Below are positions 1 through 6,154 of a DNA stretch of 8,656 bases, in pieces. Source of the stretch: ZLKRG08 sp051006515. Lineage in GTDB: Bacteria; Actinomycetota; Actinomycetes; Nanopelagicales; Nanopelagicaceae. Within the stretch, counting starts at the first letter, position 1; the number at the start of each line of letters is the position of its first letter. A program made the translations under genes and the position numbers. The notes under the pieces were generated by a model. The model ran no database searches and had not been told where the DNA came from. It saw nothing but the letters and a program-made list of their open reading frames with translations. Location: NCBI GenBank assembly GCA_051006515.1, contig JBPCTD010000072.1, positions 1-8,656 on the forward strand, in the 5' to 3' direction.

Positions 1-201
1 GGTTGGGTACCAGAATTTGCAGCCCAGAAATTCTTACAAGCACCACCTAACATTTGCGTGGTCGGCATCGATGAATTAACTGCAATCGTTACCGAGGATC
101 TTCAAACCTGGACAGTCTTTGGACATTGCAAGCTGCATTTACTCAAAGGGCAGAATTCCGGCGTTTACGAAGCAGGTTCAGTGCTTAAAATTCTTGCTTA
201 G
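1..201 (+). CDS. C-terminal end of a peptidase S51 / class-I glutamine-amidotransferase-like protein (partial)
   Basis: An open frame enters from the left edge and stops at TAG 199-201, leaving the last 66 residues. The visible part contains the block VVGIDELTAIV, then W-T-V-F-G and a final Y-E-A-G-S-V-L. This GIDE-x-TA-[LI]-V ... W.V.G ... Y.aG pattern is what I associate with the C-terminal end of the cyanophycinase/dipeptidase-E-like (S51) fold, where 'GIDExTA' follows the catalytic region. The nucleophile and the rest of the active site lie outside the window, so activity and substrate cannot be judged. The next gene starts 39 to 114 bases downstream on the same strand. Reading frame and stop are certain; the family is a motif-level judgement. 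Confidence 0.55.
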   Translation, partial: GWVPEFAAQKFLQAPPNICVVGIDELTAIVTEDLQTWTVFGHCKLHLLKGQNSGVYEAGSVLKILA

Positions 202-304
202 CTAATCTAAAAGTAACTCCCTATTAAAGAGCCCAGCCGAATGTCTGTCTGCAATTTGTGCCTATTAATGAAAAAATTCAAGTGTTCAAATGTGATTAGA
301 GCGC

Positions 305-310
305 TAATAT
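305..310 (+). promoter_or_regulatory. Possible -10 box (TAATAT) for a leaderless transcript
   Basis: TAATAT fits the actinobacterial TAnnnT -10 pattern and ends 5 bases before the ATG at 316, the Met that begins a textbook signal peptide. That spacing would put the transcript start at or next to the A of ATG, giving a leaderless mRNA, which is common in Actinobacteria. The box lies inside the 10-bp palindrome CTAATATTAG (304-313). No convincing -35 is visible, and A/T-rich DNA yields such hexamers by chance. Confidence 0.3.
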
Positions 311-315
311 TAGGC

Positions 316-1797
316 ATGAAAGTTCGGCTAATTGCCAATTTAATTATTCTGCTTTTTCTTCTTAATATTTCACTTCCAACTATCTCATTTGCTGAAAATA
401 TTTCTGTTCCACCTGCAGGATCTAACTGGCTATCAACTTTGAATTACTATCGCCTATCCTCTGGATTGCCCGCAGTAGCAGAAGACCCAAAATTAACTGA
501 TGGCGCTCAAAAGCACGTGAACTATCTTATAAATACTGACAAAAGTTTAAATACTGGCCAATATGCGAGCTTGCACACTGAGAATCCCGCTAGCCCTTAT
601 TACACAAAAGAAGGCACTACTTTTGGAGCTGGAAATATCGCATGGGGGTCAGCTAAAAATTTCAACAGTATTGATAATTGGATGACTGCACCTTTTCATG
701 CAATAGGAATGCTCCGTGAGAATCTAAAAACCGTTGGTTTTGGTACAGGCGTAGTCGGACCAAATGGTTATTACCCTGGCTTACAGGTTGCAAATTTAGC
801 TGTAATTGCAGGAATAGATTACAAAACAAACCGAACTAAAAATATTTTCTTCCCTGGCAATGATTCTGTAACCTATTTGAATTCCTTTTATGGAGAGAAT
901 CCAGAGCCCCGCGAAACTTGTGGTGATGACTATAAAAACTACAGAGGGCTGCCCCTCTTTGCATCACTACTCAATGCACCAAAAAGCGACTTAGCGGCAA
1001 CCCTAACTGCACCTGATGGGACGGTGTTGAGTTCTTCTACAGATTTATGTGTTGTACATGAATTGAATTTTAAATCCTCAGATTCTGTTTATGGCCCCGC
1101 TGGAAAATCAATAATTGCTGGGGATCATTTAGTGTTACTTATACCTCGTAATCCATTAATTCCAGGTAAGTATCAAGTTAATATTAAACAATCAAATCAA
1201 CCAGAGATTAATTGGTCGTTTAAATATGTCAACTCTCCTCCTGTTACAAATTTCACGGAAAATCAAGATGCGAGCGGATTTTCTTGGTTAGAACCTACTT
1301 CGACTGAATATAACAAAGTGATTAAGTATGAGATTTACCTTAAATTTTGGCCGTTAGCAATTGTCGATAAAAAGGAAACCACCAATCTTCAATTTAAGTT
1401 CACTGACTTTCAAGCGCCAAAAACAAATGATTTTTATCAATATTGTGTAAAACCAATTTATGAATTACCTATAGAGGCTCAAGATACTTGCGCTAGCAAA
1501 GCTTTTCAGTCCGAAAACGAAATCTCGACCCTCTATCCAAATGGAAATTCGATAATATATTCAAACCAGTTCGTAAGGGTATTTATTCAAGATTATCGAG
1601 CTAATATTTCCGTAACTACCACTGGCACAAGCAAATGTACTTCAACTTGGACTGGAAGATATTTTAAGATCTTGGCAAACAGAATAGGCACATGCCAAGT
1701 TAATATATCCGCAGGTGAAACAATAGATTACTTACCTTTAAACAAAACTTTAAAGTTCAACTTCATACAACCTACAAAGCCAAAAAAGAAGAAATAA
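316..1797 (+). CDS. Secreted CAP-domain (SCP-like) protein with Fn3/Ig-like C-terminal repeats
   Basis: A 493-residue protein counted from the Met at 316. Residues 1-26 form a classical signal peptide (basic MKVR, hydrophobic core, cleavage after SFA). Residues 35-165 match the actinobacterial CAP variant: LNYYR with a following GLP, H67, the pair H87/E89 in LHTENP, GN-x-AW near 106-110, W122 and APFHA with H128. These His/Glu residues can form the CAP metal-binding tetrad. About 310-395 looks like a fibronectin-III-like sheet. About 405-485 ends in GTCQVNISAG followed by YLPL, the 'GtC.v.a..aG...Y' pattern of actinobacterial secreted Ig-like repeats. The tail is KPKKKK. The frame stays open back to an ATG at 241 with a weak AAAGAG 9 bases upstream (518 residues), but that adds 25 residues before the signal peptide, so I prefer 316; 268 is also possible. 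CAP proteins are extracellular; this one's target is unknown. The gene is A/T-rich with many ATA codons. Confidence 0.85.
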   Translation: MKVRLIANLIILLFLLNISLPTISFAENISVPPAGSNWLSTLNYYRLSSGLPAVAEDPKLTDGAQKHVNYLINTDKSLNTGQYASLHTENPASPYYTKEGTTFGAGNIAWGSAKNFNSIDNWMTAPFHAIGMLRENLKTVGFGTGVVGPNGYYPGLQVANLAVIAGIDYKTNRTKNIFFPGNDSVTYLNSFYGENPEPRETCGDDYKNYRGLPLFASLLNAPKSDLAATLTAPDGTVLSSSTDLCVVHELNFKSSDSVYGPAGKSIIAGDHLVLLIPRNPLIPGKYQVNIKQSNQPEINWSFKYVNSPPVTNFTENQDASGFSWLEPTSTEYNKVIKYEIYLKFWPLAIVDKKETTNLQFKFTDFQAPKTNDFYQYCVKPIYELPIEAQDTCASKAFQSENEISTLYPNGNSIIYSNQFVRVFIQDYRANISVTTTGTSKCTSTWTGRYFKILANRIGTCQVNISAGETIDYLPLNKTLKFNFIQPTKPKKKK

Positions 1798-1799
1798 TT

Positions 1800-3092
1800 A
1801 TGTTTATGAGAACACGGCCTCGGTTGATAACGCTTTTGTTTGTATTGACACTTGTTTTGCAAATAGTTCCAGCTACTGCGGTAACAAAGTCAATTGCTGG
1901 AACTTCTTGCGCAAGAGCAGGTCTCACTAAATCTGCTAATGGCCTTAAATTCACTTGCATTCTTTCAGGAAAAAAACTAGTTTGGAATAAAGGTGAATTT
2001 ACAAAGAAAACTATAGATCCTTGGTCAATTCATCATAAATTGGTGGTAGTAGCCCTTACGTATTCTGGAGATCCTGGTTTCTGGGATGAAATTCCAAGTC
2101 TTCAAGATTTAGATGCTGCAGGCCAACTCGGGGATAAACTATTTTTTGATTTTGATGTTATCGGAAAATGGACTTGGCGAGATTACTTGAATGACTCAGT
2201 CGATGTTGCAATGTCTTATTGGAAGCGCTCTACTAATAATCGTTTGATTTTCGATGCTCCCCAAATCATTTATGCACCACCTGGTTCAGCAAAAAAGGGT
2301 GAAAATTGCAATTTACTTGCCGATGCTCCAGTTGCGATGAAGTATTCGGGCTTAAAGGTACTTCCAAAAGGTGGACATATTGTTTCCATCAATCCTTGGC
2401 GAAGGTGCGGAACAGAAGGAGGCATGGCGGAAGTGCGCGGGAATCAAATCTCCCTCATCCAGATCTATGCTCTTGCGCACGAGCTTGGTCATAACTTTGG
2501 ATTTGGTCATGCTGCCTTGTTGATGTGCCAAGATAATAATTTTGCGACCCTGCCTAGTAGCAAATGCTATAGCTCCGAATATGGAGATCAGGATGATGTG
2601 ATGGGAAGTGGATTCATGACCGAGGGGTGCAGCATTTCTGCTACAAACGGAACTACTCTGTTTGGAGTGCCTGACGCTAAAGATGTTGTACTTGGTCAAG
2701 TACTAACATTAAATCCAAATACTTCTTTTAAAGACGTAACTGTTTATCGACTAAAAATCGATAAGATTTGGTACTTCTTCGAATATCGCAGCATCATAGA
2801 AGGAAAAGATGCTAATGGTTGCTACTACGCAGGCGCACCAGGTATCGAGTTAAGAATTCTTGGGTCTAAAGTTCGAGGAAATGACGTAAACATCATGTTA
2901 ATCAAACAATCTTCAGAAAATATTGCTGATCAACTAGTTAGACTAAATCTTGAGTCTATGGAAGGAACTACCAGATTTGTAAGTGGCCAAACGTTTAATT
3001 TACCTGGTACTAAGAATAAATATCGATTAAAGGTAATGTCCGTGGAACCCGATAACGCTAAATTTACTGTCGAAAAAGTTTTGCAACCTTAA
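1800..3092 (+). CDS. Secreted gametolysin-like (M11) zinc metalloprotease
   Basis: A 430-residue exported protease. Residues 1-27 are a signal peptide ending ATA. Residues 34-64 form a small domain with paired Cys and an LVW end (GTSCARAG, FTC, KKLVW), a module I associate with secreted actinobacterial proteins. The catalytic site is intact: HELGHNFGFGH gives zinc ligands H227, H231 and H237 with the general base E228, and D-D-V-M268-G is the Met-turn. The Cys pair before EYGD and the downstream FFEYR and GIELRI stretches (about 325-352) also fit the M11 layout. The family cleaves peptide bonds outside the cell; the substrate here is unknown. The ATG at 1800 lies 2 bases after the CAP gene stop, with purine-rich AAGAAGAAA just upstream, so the two genes are almost certainly one operon. 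The ATG at 1806 (MRTRPRL) is an equally plausible start. Other metzincins are less likely because of the EYGD...VMG spacing. Confidence 0.87.
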   Translation: MFMRTRPRLITLLFVLTLVLQIVPATAVTKSIAGTSCARAGLTKSANGLKFTCILSGKKLVWNKGEFTKKTIDPWSIHHKLVVVALTYSGDPGFWDEIPSLQDLDAAGQLGDKLFFDFDVIGKWTWRDYLNDSVDVAMSYWKRSTNNRLIFDAPQIIYAPPGSAKKGENCNLLADAPVAMKYSGLKVLPKGGHIVSINPWRRCGTEGGMAEVRGNQISLIQIYALAHELGHNFGFGHAALLMCQDNNFATLPSSKCYSSEYGDQDDVMGSGFMTEGCSISATNGTTLFGVPDAKDVVLGQVLTLNPNTSFKDVTVYRLKIDKIWYFFEYRSIIEGKDANGCYYAGAPGIELRILGSKVRGNDVNIMLIKQSSENIADQLVRLNLESMEGTTRFVSGQTFNLPGTKNKYRLKVMSVEPDNAKFTVEKVLQP

Positions 3093-3094
3093 AT

Positions 3095-3135
3095 TAAAGA
3101 GAGCACCCGTCAGGATTGAACTGACGAACTTACGC
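3095..3135 (-). repeat. Decayed copy of the tRNA-Thr 3' region (att-like direct repeat)
   Basis: By hand alignment this segment matches 6076-6117, the 3' end of the intact tRNA-Thr gene plus four flanking bases, at about 36 of 42 columns with one gap. It includes a 21-base identical block covering the T-arm (GTCAGGATTGAACTGAC). The match runs from the 3' strand of the anticodon stem to just beyond the CCA position and then ends. The CCA-encoding bases are changed (TGG on the plus strand becomes GAG), and no 5' half, D-arm or matching acceptor strand can be found next to it. It is therefore a remnant, not a working tRNA. It has the same orientation as the intact gene. Confidence 0.75.
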
Positions 3136-3149
3136 GCAGCCATCTATTC

Positions 3150-3166
3150 CCTTGCTCTTAGCAAAG
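3150..3166 (-). terminator. Weak hairpin downstream of the transporter gene
   Basis: On the minus strand CTTTGCT and AGCAAGG can pair as 7 bp (one G-U) around a 3-base AAG loop, about 14 bases past the transporter stop. No U-run follows, so it is not a classical intrinsic terminator. It may stabilise the 3' end or be chance. Confidence 0.2.
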
Positions 3167-3179
3167 TTACACCTAGTTA

Positions 3180-5282
3180 TTAGTGCTTGATCTGAAAGCG
3201 CTTTAGCGCTTTTGGCGCCCACCAATTGCGTTCGCCAAAAAGGCGCATCAGCGCAGGAACTAAGAGTGCACGGATTAATGTGGCATCTAACAAGATTGCA
3301 AAAGCCACACCGAATCCAAGTAATTTGATGCCAGTTACTCCGCTGGTTACGAAAGCTCCGAATACCACTGCCAAGATGAACGCTGCGGCAGTAATGATTC
3401 GCGCAGACTTCTGTAATCCGGTAGCTACCGCTTCAATATTTGGCTTGCCGGCATCATGTTCTTCCTTGATTCGCGATAATAGAAATACTTCGTAGTCCAT
3501 TGATAAACCAAAGGCGACAATTGAAACTAATACCAGCATATTGGTATCAATAGTGCCATTGACAATAAAGTCTCCGACGATAGATTTCAAATTACCATCG
3601 ATAAATACCCACGTTAGTGCACCAATTGTTGCGGCCAAAGTTGCAAAGTTGAGTACTACTGCCTTTATCGGCAGGAGAAGCGAACCGGTAAATGCAAATA
3701 GCAGAAGAAGAATTGTTAACACTACCCAACCTAGAACTGCAGGTAGTCGATCTTTAATTGCACCTTGAGTATCTGCATAATCTGCAGCAACACCACCAAT
3801 CAAAGTTCCCTCTGGTGAAGGTAAATCTCTCAGAGTATGTATTAAGTTTTCAGCTTCTGGCGTTCTGGGTTTCATCGTATGAATTGCTTCAACTCGCACG
3901 GCACCAGCCTTAACTTCTGGTTGACCAACACGTGCAATGCCTGGAGTTTGTGAAACCTGGTTTAAGAATTGAGTTATCTCTCCACTTTGGCTAGCGCCAT
4001 CAGGGAAAATAATTTCAATTGGATTTCCCTCTTCACCAGGGAAAGAGTCAGCAATAAATTGTGACGAAATGTATGCGCGATCCGTCGCAGGCAATACATC
4101 CGTATCAACCTGACTGAATTTCACATTTGAAATCGGTGAAATGAAAATAGCAAGAATTGCCGCAGAGAGCGCGACTACTGAAACTGGTCTGCGCATCACG
4201 AAACGAGCAACTTTTGCCCAACGACCATCTTCCTTTTGAATTAACGCGCCTTTACGTACTCGGCCTTTATTAACCTTTTCGCCAAGCAACATCAACATCA
4301 CTGGAAGCGGAATTAAAGCGCCAATAACTGCCAAAGCCACTACCGAGGCACCGGCATATCCCATAGATTTCAAGAAATTAAGCGGGAAGAAAGTCAATGA
4401 AATCAAGGTAACTACCACAGTAAAGCCAGAGTAGAAGACAGTCTTGCCCGCGCTATTTAAAGTATTAATAATCGCGCTCTCTTTGCTAATTCCGCGAGCG
4501 AGCTCTTCTCTAAATCGATTAACAATCAATAACGCATAATCGATGCCAAGACCCAGTCCTAGACCAGTAGTTAGATTGAGTACAAAGATGCTGATATCGG
4601 TAAAGAATGTTAATAGATACATTACAAAGAAAGTTCCGAGTATCGAAGTTACTCCGATTACTAAAGGCATTGCGGATGCAACTAAGGCACCAAATACCAA
4701 CAAGAGCAAAATAAAAGTTAACGGAATTGAGATGCTCTCGGCCTTTGCTAAATCTTCTGTGATTCGACCATTAATTGAGTTAGCAAAAACTGCTGGACCA
4801 GAAACATATACATCTAGATTCTTAAAAGTTCCGTCGTACTTTTCTTGGTACTCCCCGCCCAATTTATCTGTTTCAGTGAAATCGGTAGTTTTAAAGTAAA
4901 CAAAAATAAGACCAGATTCGCCATCTTTGCTCTTTAAGAAAGGAGCTCCACCGGTTGACCAATAGGAAATTACTTTCTCCGCACTGCTTTCACTTCGCAA
5001 TTTGCTTTCAAGTTCTTGCGCAGTAGACACAACAGCTGGATCATCAATAGTTGCACTCTTTGAGTTAACCGCAATAACTACAGCGGGGTCTTTGACATTA
5101 AATGTTTCCTCTAGGTATTTAGTGACCTTCGCTGAATCACTTCCGGGGTCGGAATATCCGCCAGAATCAAAGCGGCTAAAAGCTTGTGAACCAAGGCCGC
5201 CTGCCAGCAAGATTCCTAGGATAAATAGCACTAAAAGCGCTTTGCTACGGCGTACAACTAAATGACCCAGTGATTTGAACAT
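3180..5282 (-). CDS. MmpL/RND-superfamily membrane transporter
   Basis: A 700-residue inner-membrane protein with the duplicated RND layout. There is one TM helix at about 13-33, an extracytoplasmic loop to about 182, five TM helices at about 185-335, a cytoplasmic linker, TM7 at about 366-384, a second loop to about 512 and five more TM helices at about 515-680. Each half carries the hallmark helix: GLGIDYALLIVNRFREE (D248, Y249) and GLSMDYEVFLLSRIKEE (D596, Y597), which in MmpL proteins form the proton-relay Asp-Tyr pairs. It ends with the typical GERNWWAP. The family uses the proton gradient to export lipids, siderophores or drugs; the substrate here cannot be read from sequence. The length is short for mycobacterial MmpL but usual for the smaller actinobacterial MMPL proteins. 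The start is ATG with GAGGGG 6 bases upstream. It is divergent from a TetR gene whose likely operators overlap this gene's promoter, so ligand-induced expression is likely. Confidence 0.93.
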   Translation of the reverse strand: MFKSLGHLVVRRSKALLVLFILGILLAGGLGSQAFSRFDSGGYSDPGSDSAKVTKYLEETFNVKDPAVVIAVNSKSATIDDPAVVSTAQELESKLRSESSAEKVISYWSTGGAPFLKSKDGESGLIFVYFKTTDFTETDKLGGEYQEKYDGTFKNLDVYVSGPAVFANSINGRITEDLAKAESISIPLTFILLLLVFGALVASAMPLVIGVTSILGTFFVMYLLTFFTDISIFVLNLTTGLGLGLGIDYALLIVNRFREELARGISKESAIINTLNSAGKTVFYSGFTVVVTLISLTFFPLNFLKSMGYAGASVVALAVIGALIPLPVMLMLLGEKVNKGRVRKGALIQKEDGRWAKVARFVMRRPVSVVALSAAILAIFISPISNVKFSQVDTDVLPATDRAYISSQFIADSFPGEEGNPIEIIFPDGASQSGEITQFLNQVSQTPGIARVGQPEVKAGAVRVEAIHTMKPRTPEAENLIHTLRDLPSPEGTLIGGVAADYADTQGAIKDRLPAVLGWVVLTILLLLFAFTGSLLLPIKAVVLNFATLAATIGALTWVFIDGNLKSIVGDFIVNGTIDTNMLVLVSIVAFGLSMDYEVFLLSRIKEEHDAGKPNIEAVATGLQKSARIITAAAFILAVVFGAFVTSGVTGIKLLGFGVAFAILLDATLIRALLVPALMRLFGERNWWAPKALKRFQIKH

Positions 5283-5284
5283 TT

Positions 5285-5292
5285 CAACCCCT
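5285..5292 (-). promoter_or_regulatory. Ribosome binding site of the transporter
   Basis: On the minus strand AGAGGGGT precedes the ATG at 5282 by a short spacer. It supports that start, and no other in-frame start nearby has comparable support. Confidence 0.6.
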
Positions 5293-5296
5293 CTAT

Positions 5297-5311
5297 CTGA
5301 ACAATGTTCAG
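5297..5311. promoter_or_regulatory. TetR-type operator, perfect palindrome (site 1)
   Basis: CTGAACAATGTTCAG is a perfect inverted repeat with 7-base arms (CTGAACA/TGTTCAG) around a single A. It lies in the 81-bp gap between the divergent transporter and TetR genes and covers the predicted transporter start site just downstream of its -10 box. A dimeric TetR repressor encoded next door is the obvious ligand. Binding is inferred from symmetry and context. Confidence 0.75.
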
Positions 5312-5340
5312 ATTATTCGGGTTCATTTGAACAATGTCAA
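5312..5340 (-). promoter_or_regulatory. Sigma-70-type promoter of the transporter
   Basis: Read on the minus strand, a consensus -35 TTGACA (5335-5340) is followed by exactly 17 bases and a -10 AATAAT (5312-5317). Transcription would start near 5305, leaving a leader of about 23 bases that contains the ribosome binding site. The -35 lies inside operator site 2, and the start site lies inside site 1, so a bound repressor would block both. Confidence 0.65.
5327..5340. promoter_or_regulatory. TetR-type operator, degenerate copy (site 2)
   Basis: TTGAACAATGTCAA keeps the TGAACAATGT core of site 1 but has lost one base in the right arm, leaving outer arms TTGA/TCAA. Its centre is about 30 bp from that of site 1, roughly three helical turns, so two repressor dimers could sit on the same DNA face. 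It is placed to control the TetR gene as well as the transporter. Confidence 0.55.
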
Positions 5341-5343
5341 GAT

Positions 5344-5350
5344 AAAGGAG
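5344..5350 (+). promoter_or_regulatory. Ribosome binding site of the TetR gene
   Basis: AAAGGAG is a strong Shine-Dalgarno match 13 bases before the GTG at 5364. The spacing is a little long, but no other in-frame ATG, GTG or TTG lies between, so it supports the GTG start. Confidence 0.6.
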
Positions 5351-5363
5351 TAAGTTTCTTCTC

Positions 5364-5966
5364 GTGCCCGCAAAAGCTACGACTAAGTCCGCCTATCACC
5401 ATGGCGATTTAGAGGGCGCTTTAGTTCAAGCGGCAATTAAGTTGGTCCGCAAATATGGTCCTGACCAATTATCACTACGCGCTGTATCCGCCGAAGTTGG
5501 CGTTAGCCCAAGCGCTAGCTACCACTACTTCAAAGACAAAGATGCGTTGGTGGCTGCTGTTGGCGATGTGTTGTTTGATCAATTGGGAACTATGCAAGAA
5601 AAGGCAATCGCCAAAGTAAAAGGCAAAGGCGCAGATGCCGCGTTAAAGAAATTTGAAGCGATGGGATACGCCTACTTTAAGTGGGCAACCTCTGAACCAA
5701 ATCTTTATCGCCTGATCTTTGGTGGCTTCTGCGAACATCATATGGATGAACATCAAAGTAAAGCTTGGATCTTGTTACAACAAACGCTAGATGACCTTGC
5801 GGCAAACAAGTTAATGGACAAAAGTGCTCGAGCAGGTGGAGAAATTGTTGTTTGGTCCGCAGTACATGGCGCAAGTTCTTTAGCAATTGAAGGATTGATG
5901 CCTGAGGAGGCATATTCTGTAGTGATGAAAAGTATAGAAAGATCCTTGGGATTAGCTAGTAATTAA
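5364..5966 (+). CDS. TetR/AcrR-family repressor with WHG-type ligand domain
   Basis: A 200-residue DNA-binding regulator starting at GTG. The N-terminal YHHGDLEGALVQAA (11-24) begins the first helix of the TetR DNA-binding domain. The helix-turn-helix spans about 38-58 and ends with the recognition helix SPSASYHYFKDK, close to the family signature. The C-terminal part contains EPNLYRLIFGG (111-121) and VWSAVHGASSLAIEG (163-177), whose W-x-x-x-HG core fits the WHG C-terminal domain (TetR_C_33 type). Such proteins bind palindromic operators as dimers and release DNA on binding a small hydrophobic ligand. The divergent MmpL gene and the two palindromes between them make this its likely local repressor, probably also repressing itself. 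The inducer is unknown. The stop is directly followed by the stop of a possible small gene on the other strand. Confidence 0.93.
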   Translation: MPAKATTKSAYHHGDLEGALVQAAIKLVRKYGPDQLSLRAVSAEVGVSPSASYHYFKDKDALVAAVGDVLFDQLGTMQEKAIAKVKGKGADAALKKFEAMGYAYFKWATSEPNLYRLIFGGFCEHHMDEHQSKAWILLQQTLDDLAANKLMDKSARAGGEIVVWSAVHGASSLAIEGLMPEEAYSVVMKSIERSLGLASN

Positions 5967-6065
5967 TTAAGCATTTGAATTATTAATTCCCAAATACTTA
6001 AGCACCGCTAAAACCCTGCGATGGCTATCTTCTTCAACGCCTAGTTCAAGTTCACGTTTGCTCAA
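5967..6065 (-). CDS. Possible small protein (32 aa), or remnant of a longer gene, downstream of tRNA-Thr
   Basis: On the minus strand, directly downstream of tRNA-Thr, a frame from TTG (6063-6065) runs 32 residues to TAA at 5967-5969, the base after the convergent TetR stop. The peptide contains SKRELELGVEEDSHRR followed by a hydrophobic-patterned stretch ending in LKYLG, and reads like folded, charged, helical protein. Its codons (GAA, GAT, GGC, GTT, CGT, CGC) resemble those of the neighbouring minus-strand genes. The frame stays open upstream through ATT-TAC-GGA-AAT into the tRNA's CCA end, with no better start. GGAAA 4 bases before TTG is only a weak ribosome site. I do not recognise a family. 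It could be a true small protein, the tail of a gene cut by an insertion at the tRNA, or chance. Confidence 0.35.
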   Translation of the reverse strand: MSKRELELGVEEDSHRRVLAVLKYLGINNSNA

Positions 6066-6075
6066 GAAATTTCCG

Positions 6076-6117
6076 TAAATGGAGCCCCCCGTCAGGATTG
6101 AACTGACGACCTTCCGC
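6076..6117 (-). repeat. tRNA-Thr copy of the direct repeat (att-like)
   Basis: The 3' part of the intact tRNA-Thr gene plus four downstream bases (TAAA on the plus strand) is repeated, decayed, at 3095-3135 in the same orientation. This is the half of the tRNA that integrases of tRNA-targeting elements usually use as their core site. The stretch between the copies holds the transporter, the TetR gene and the possible small ORF. Confidence 0.65.
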
Positions 6118-6154
6118 TTACAAGGCGGATGCTCTACCACTGAGCTAGGGAGGC
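6080..6154 (-). tRNA. tRNA-Thr(UGU)
   Basis: The minus strand folds as a full cloverleaf. The acceptor GCCTCCC pairs with GGGGGGC (one G-U). The D-stem is GCTC/GAGC, and the anticodon stem TCCGC/GCGGA closes a CTTGTAA loop with anticodon TGT, so it reads ACA (and by wobble other ACN) threonine codons. The T-arm is GTCAG-TTCAATC-CTGAC. The discriminator is T (6083) and CCA is encoded at 6080-6082. Without CCA the gene is 72 bases, the short D-loop accounting for the size. It starts 28 bases after the SGNH hydrolase stop with no terminator visible, so it may be cut from the cysS-rlmB operon transcript. Confidence 0.95.

Noticed and set aside
225..240. Another tRNA 3' fragment (TTAAAGAGCCCAGCCG resembles the start of the repeat at 3095)
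   Set aside because: Similarity stops after about ten bases and no T-arm follows; best explained as chance and as the weak AAAGAG ribosome site.
2352..2699. Minus-strand 115-codon frame opposite the metalloprotease
   Set aside because: It overlaps the catalytic HELGH region of a well-supported gene and encodes no recognisable domain.
3107..3128. The T-arm hairpin of the tRNA fragment as a bidirectional terminator for the convergent genes
   Set aside because: The stem is only about 6 bp with a 7-base loop and no U-run on either strand.
3101..3180. A second complete tRNA gene on the minus strand
   Set aside because: Only the T-arm and the 3' acceptor/anticodon strands match. No 5' acceptor strand complementary to GGGTGCT, no D-arm and no consistent anticodon stem can be drawn from the preceding 50 bases, and CCA is lost.
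3226..5265. Several plus-strand open frames opposite the transporter
   Set aside because: They are antisense shadows of a clearly conserved MmpL coding sequence, with no ribosome sites and low-complexity Thr/Ser/Ala-rich products.
5316..5344. A defined promoter for the TetR gene
   Set aside because: No -35/-10 pair with acceptable spacing stands out on the plus strand; control by site 2 is plausible but the promoter cannot be placed.
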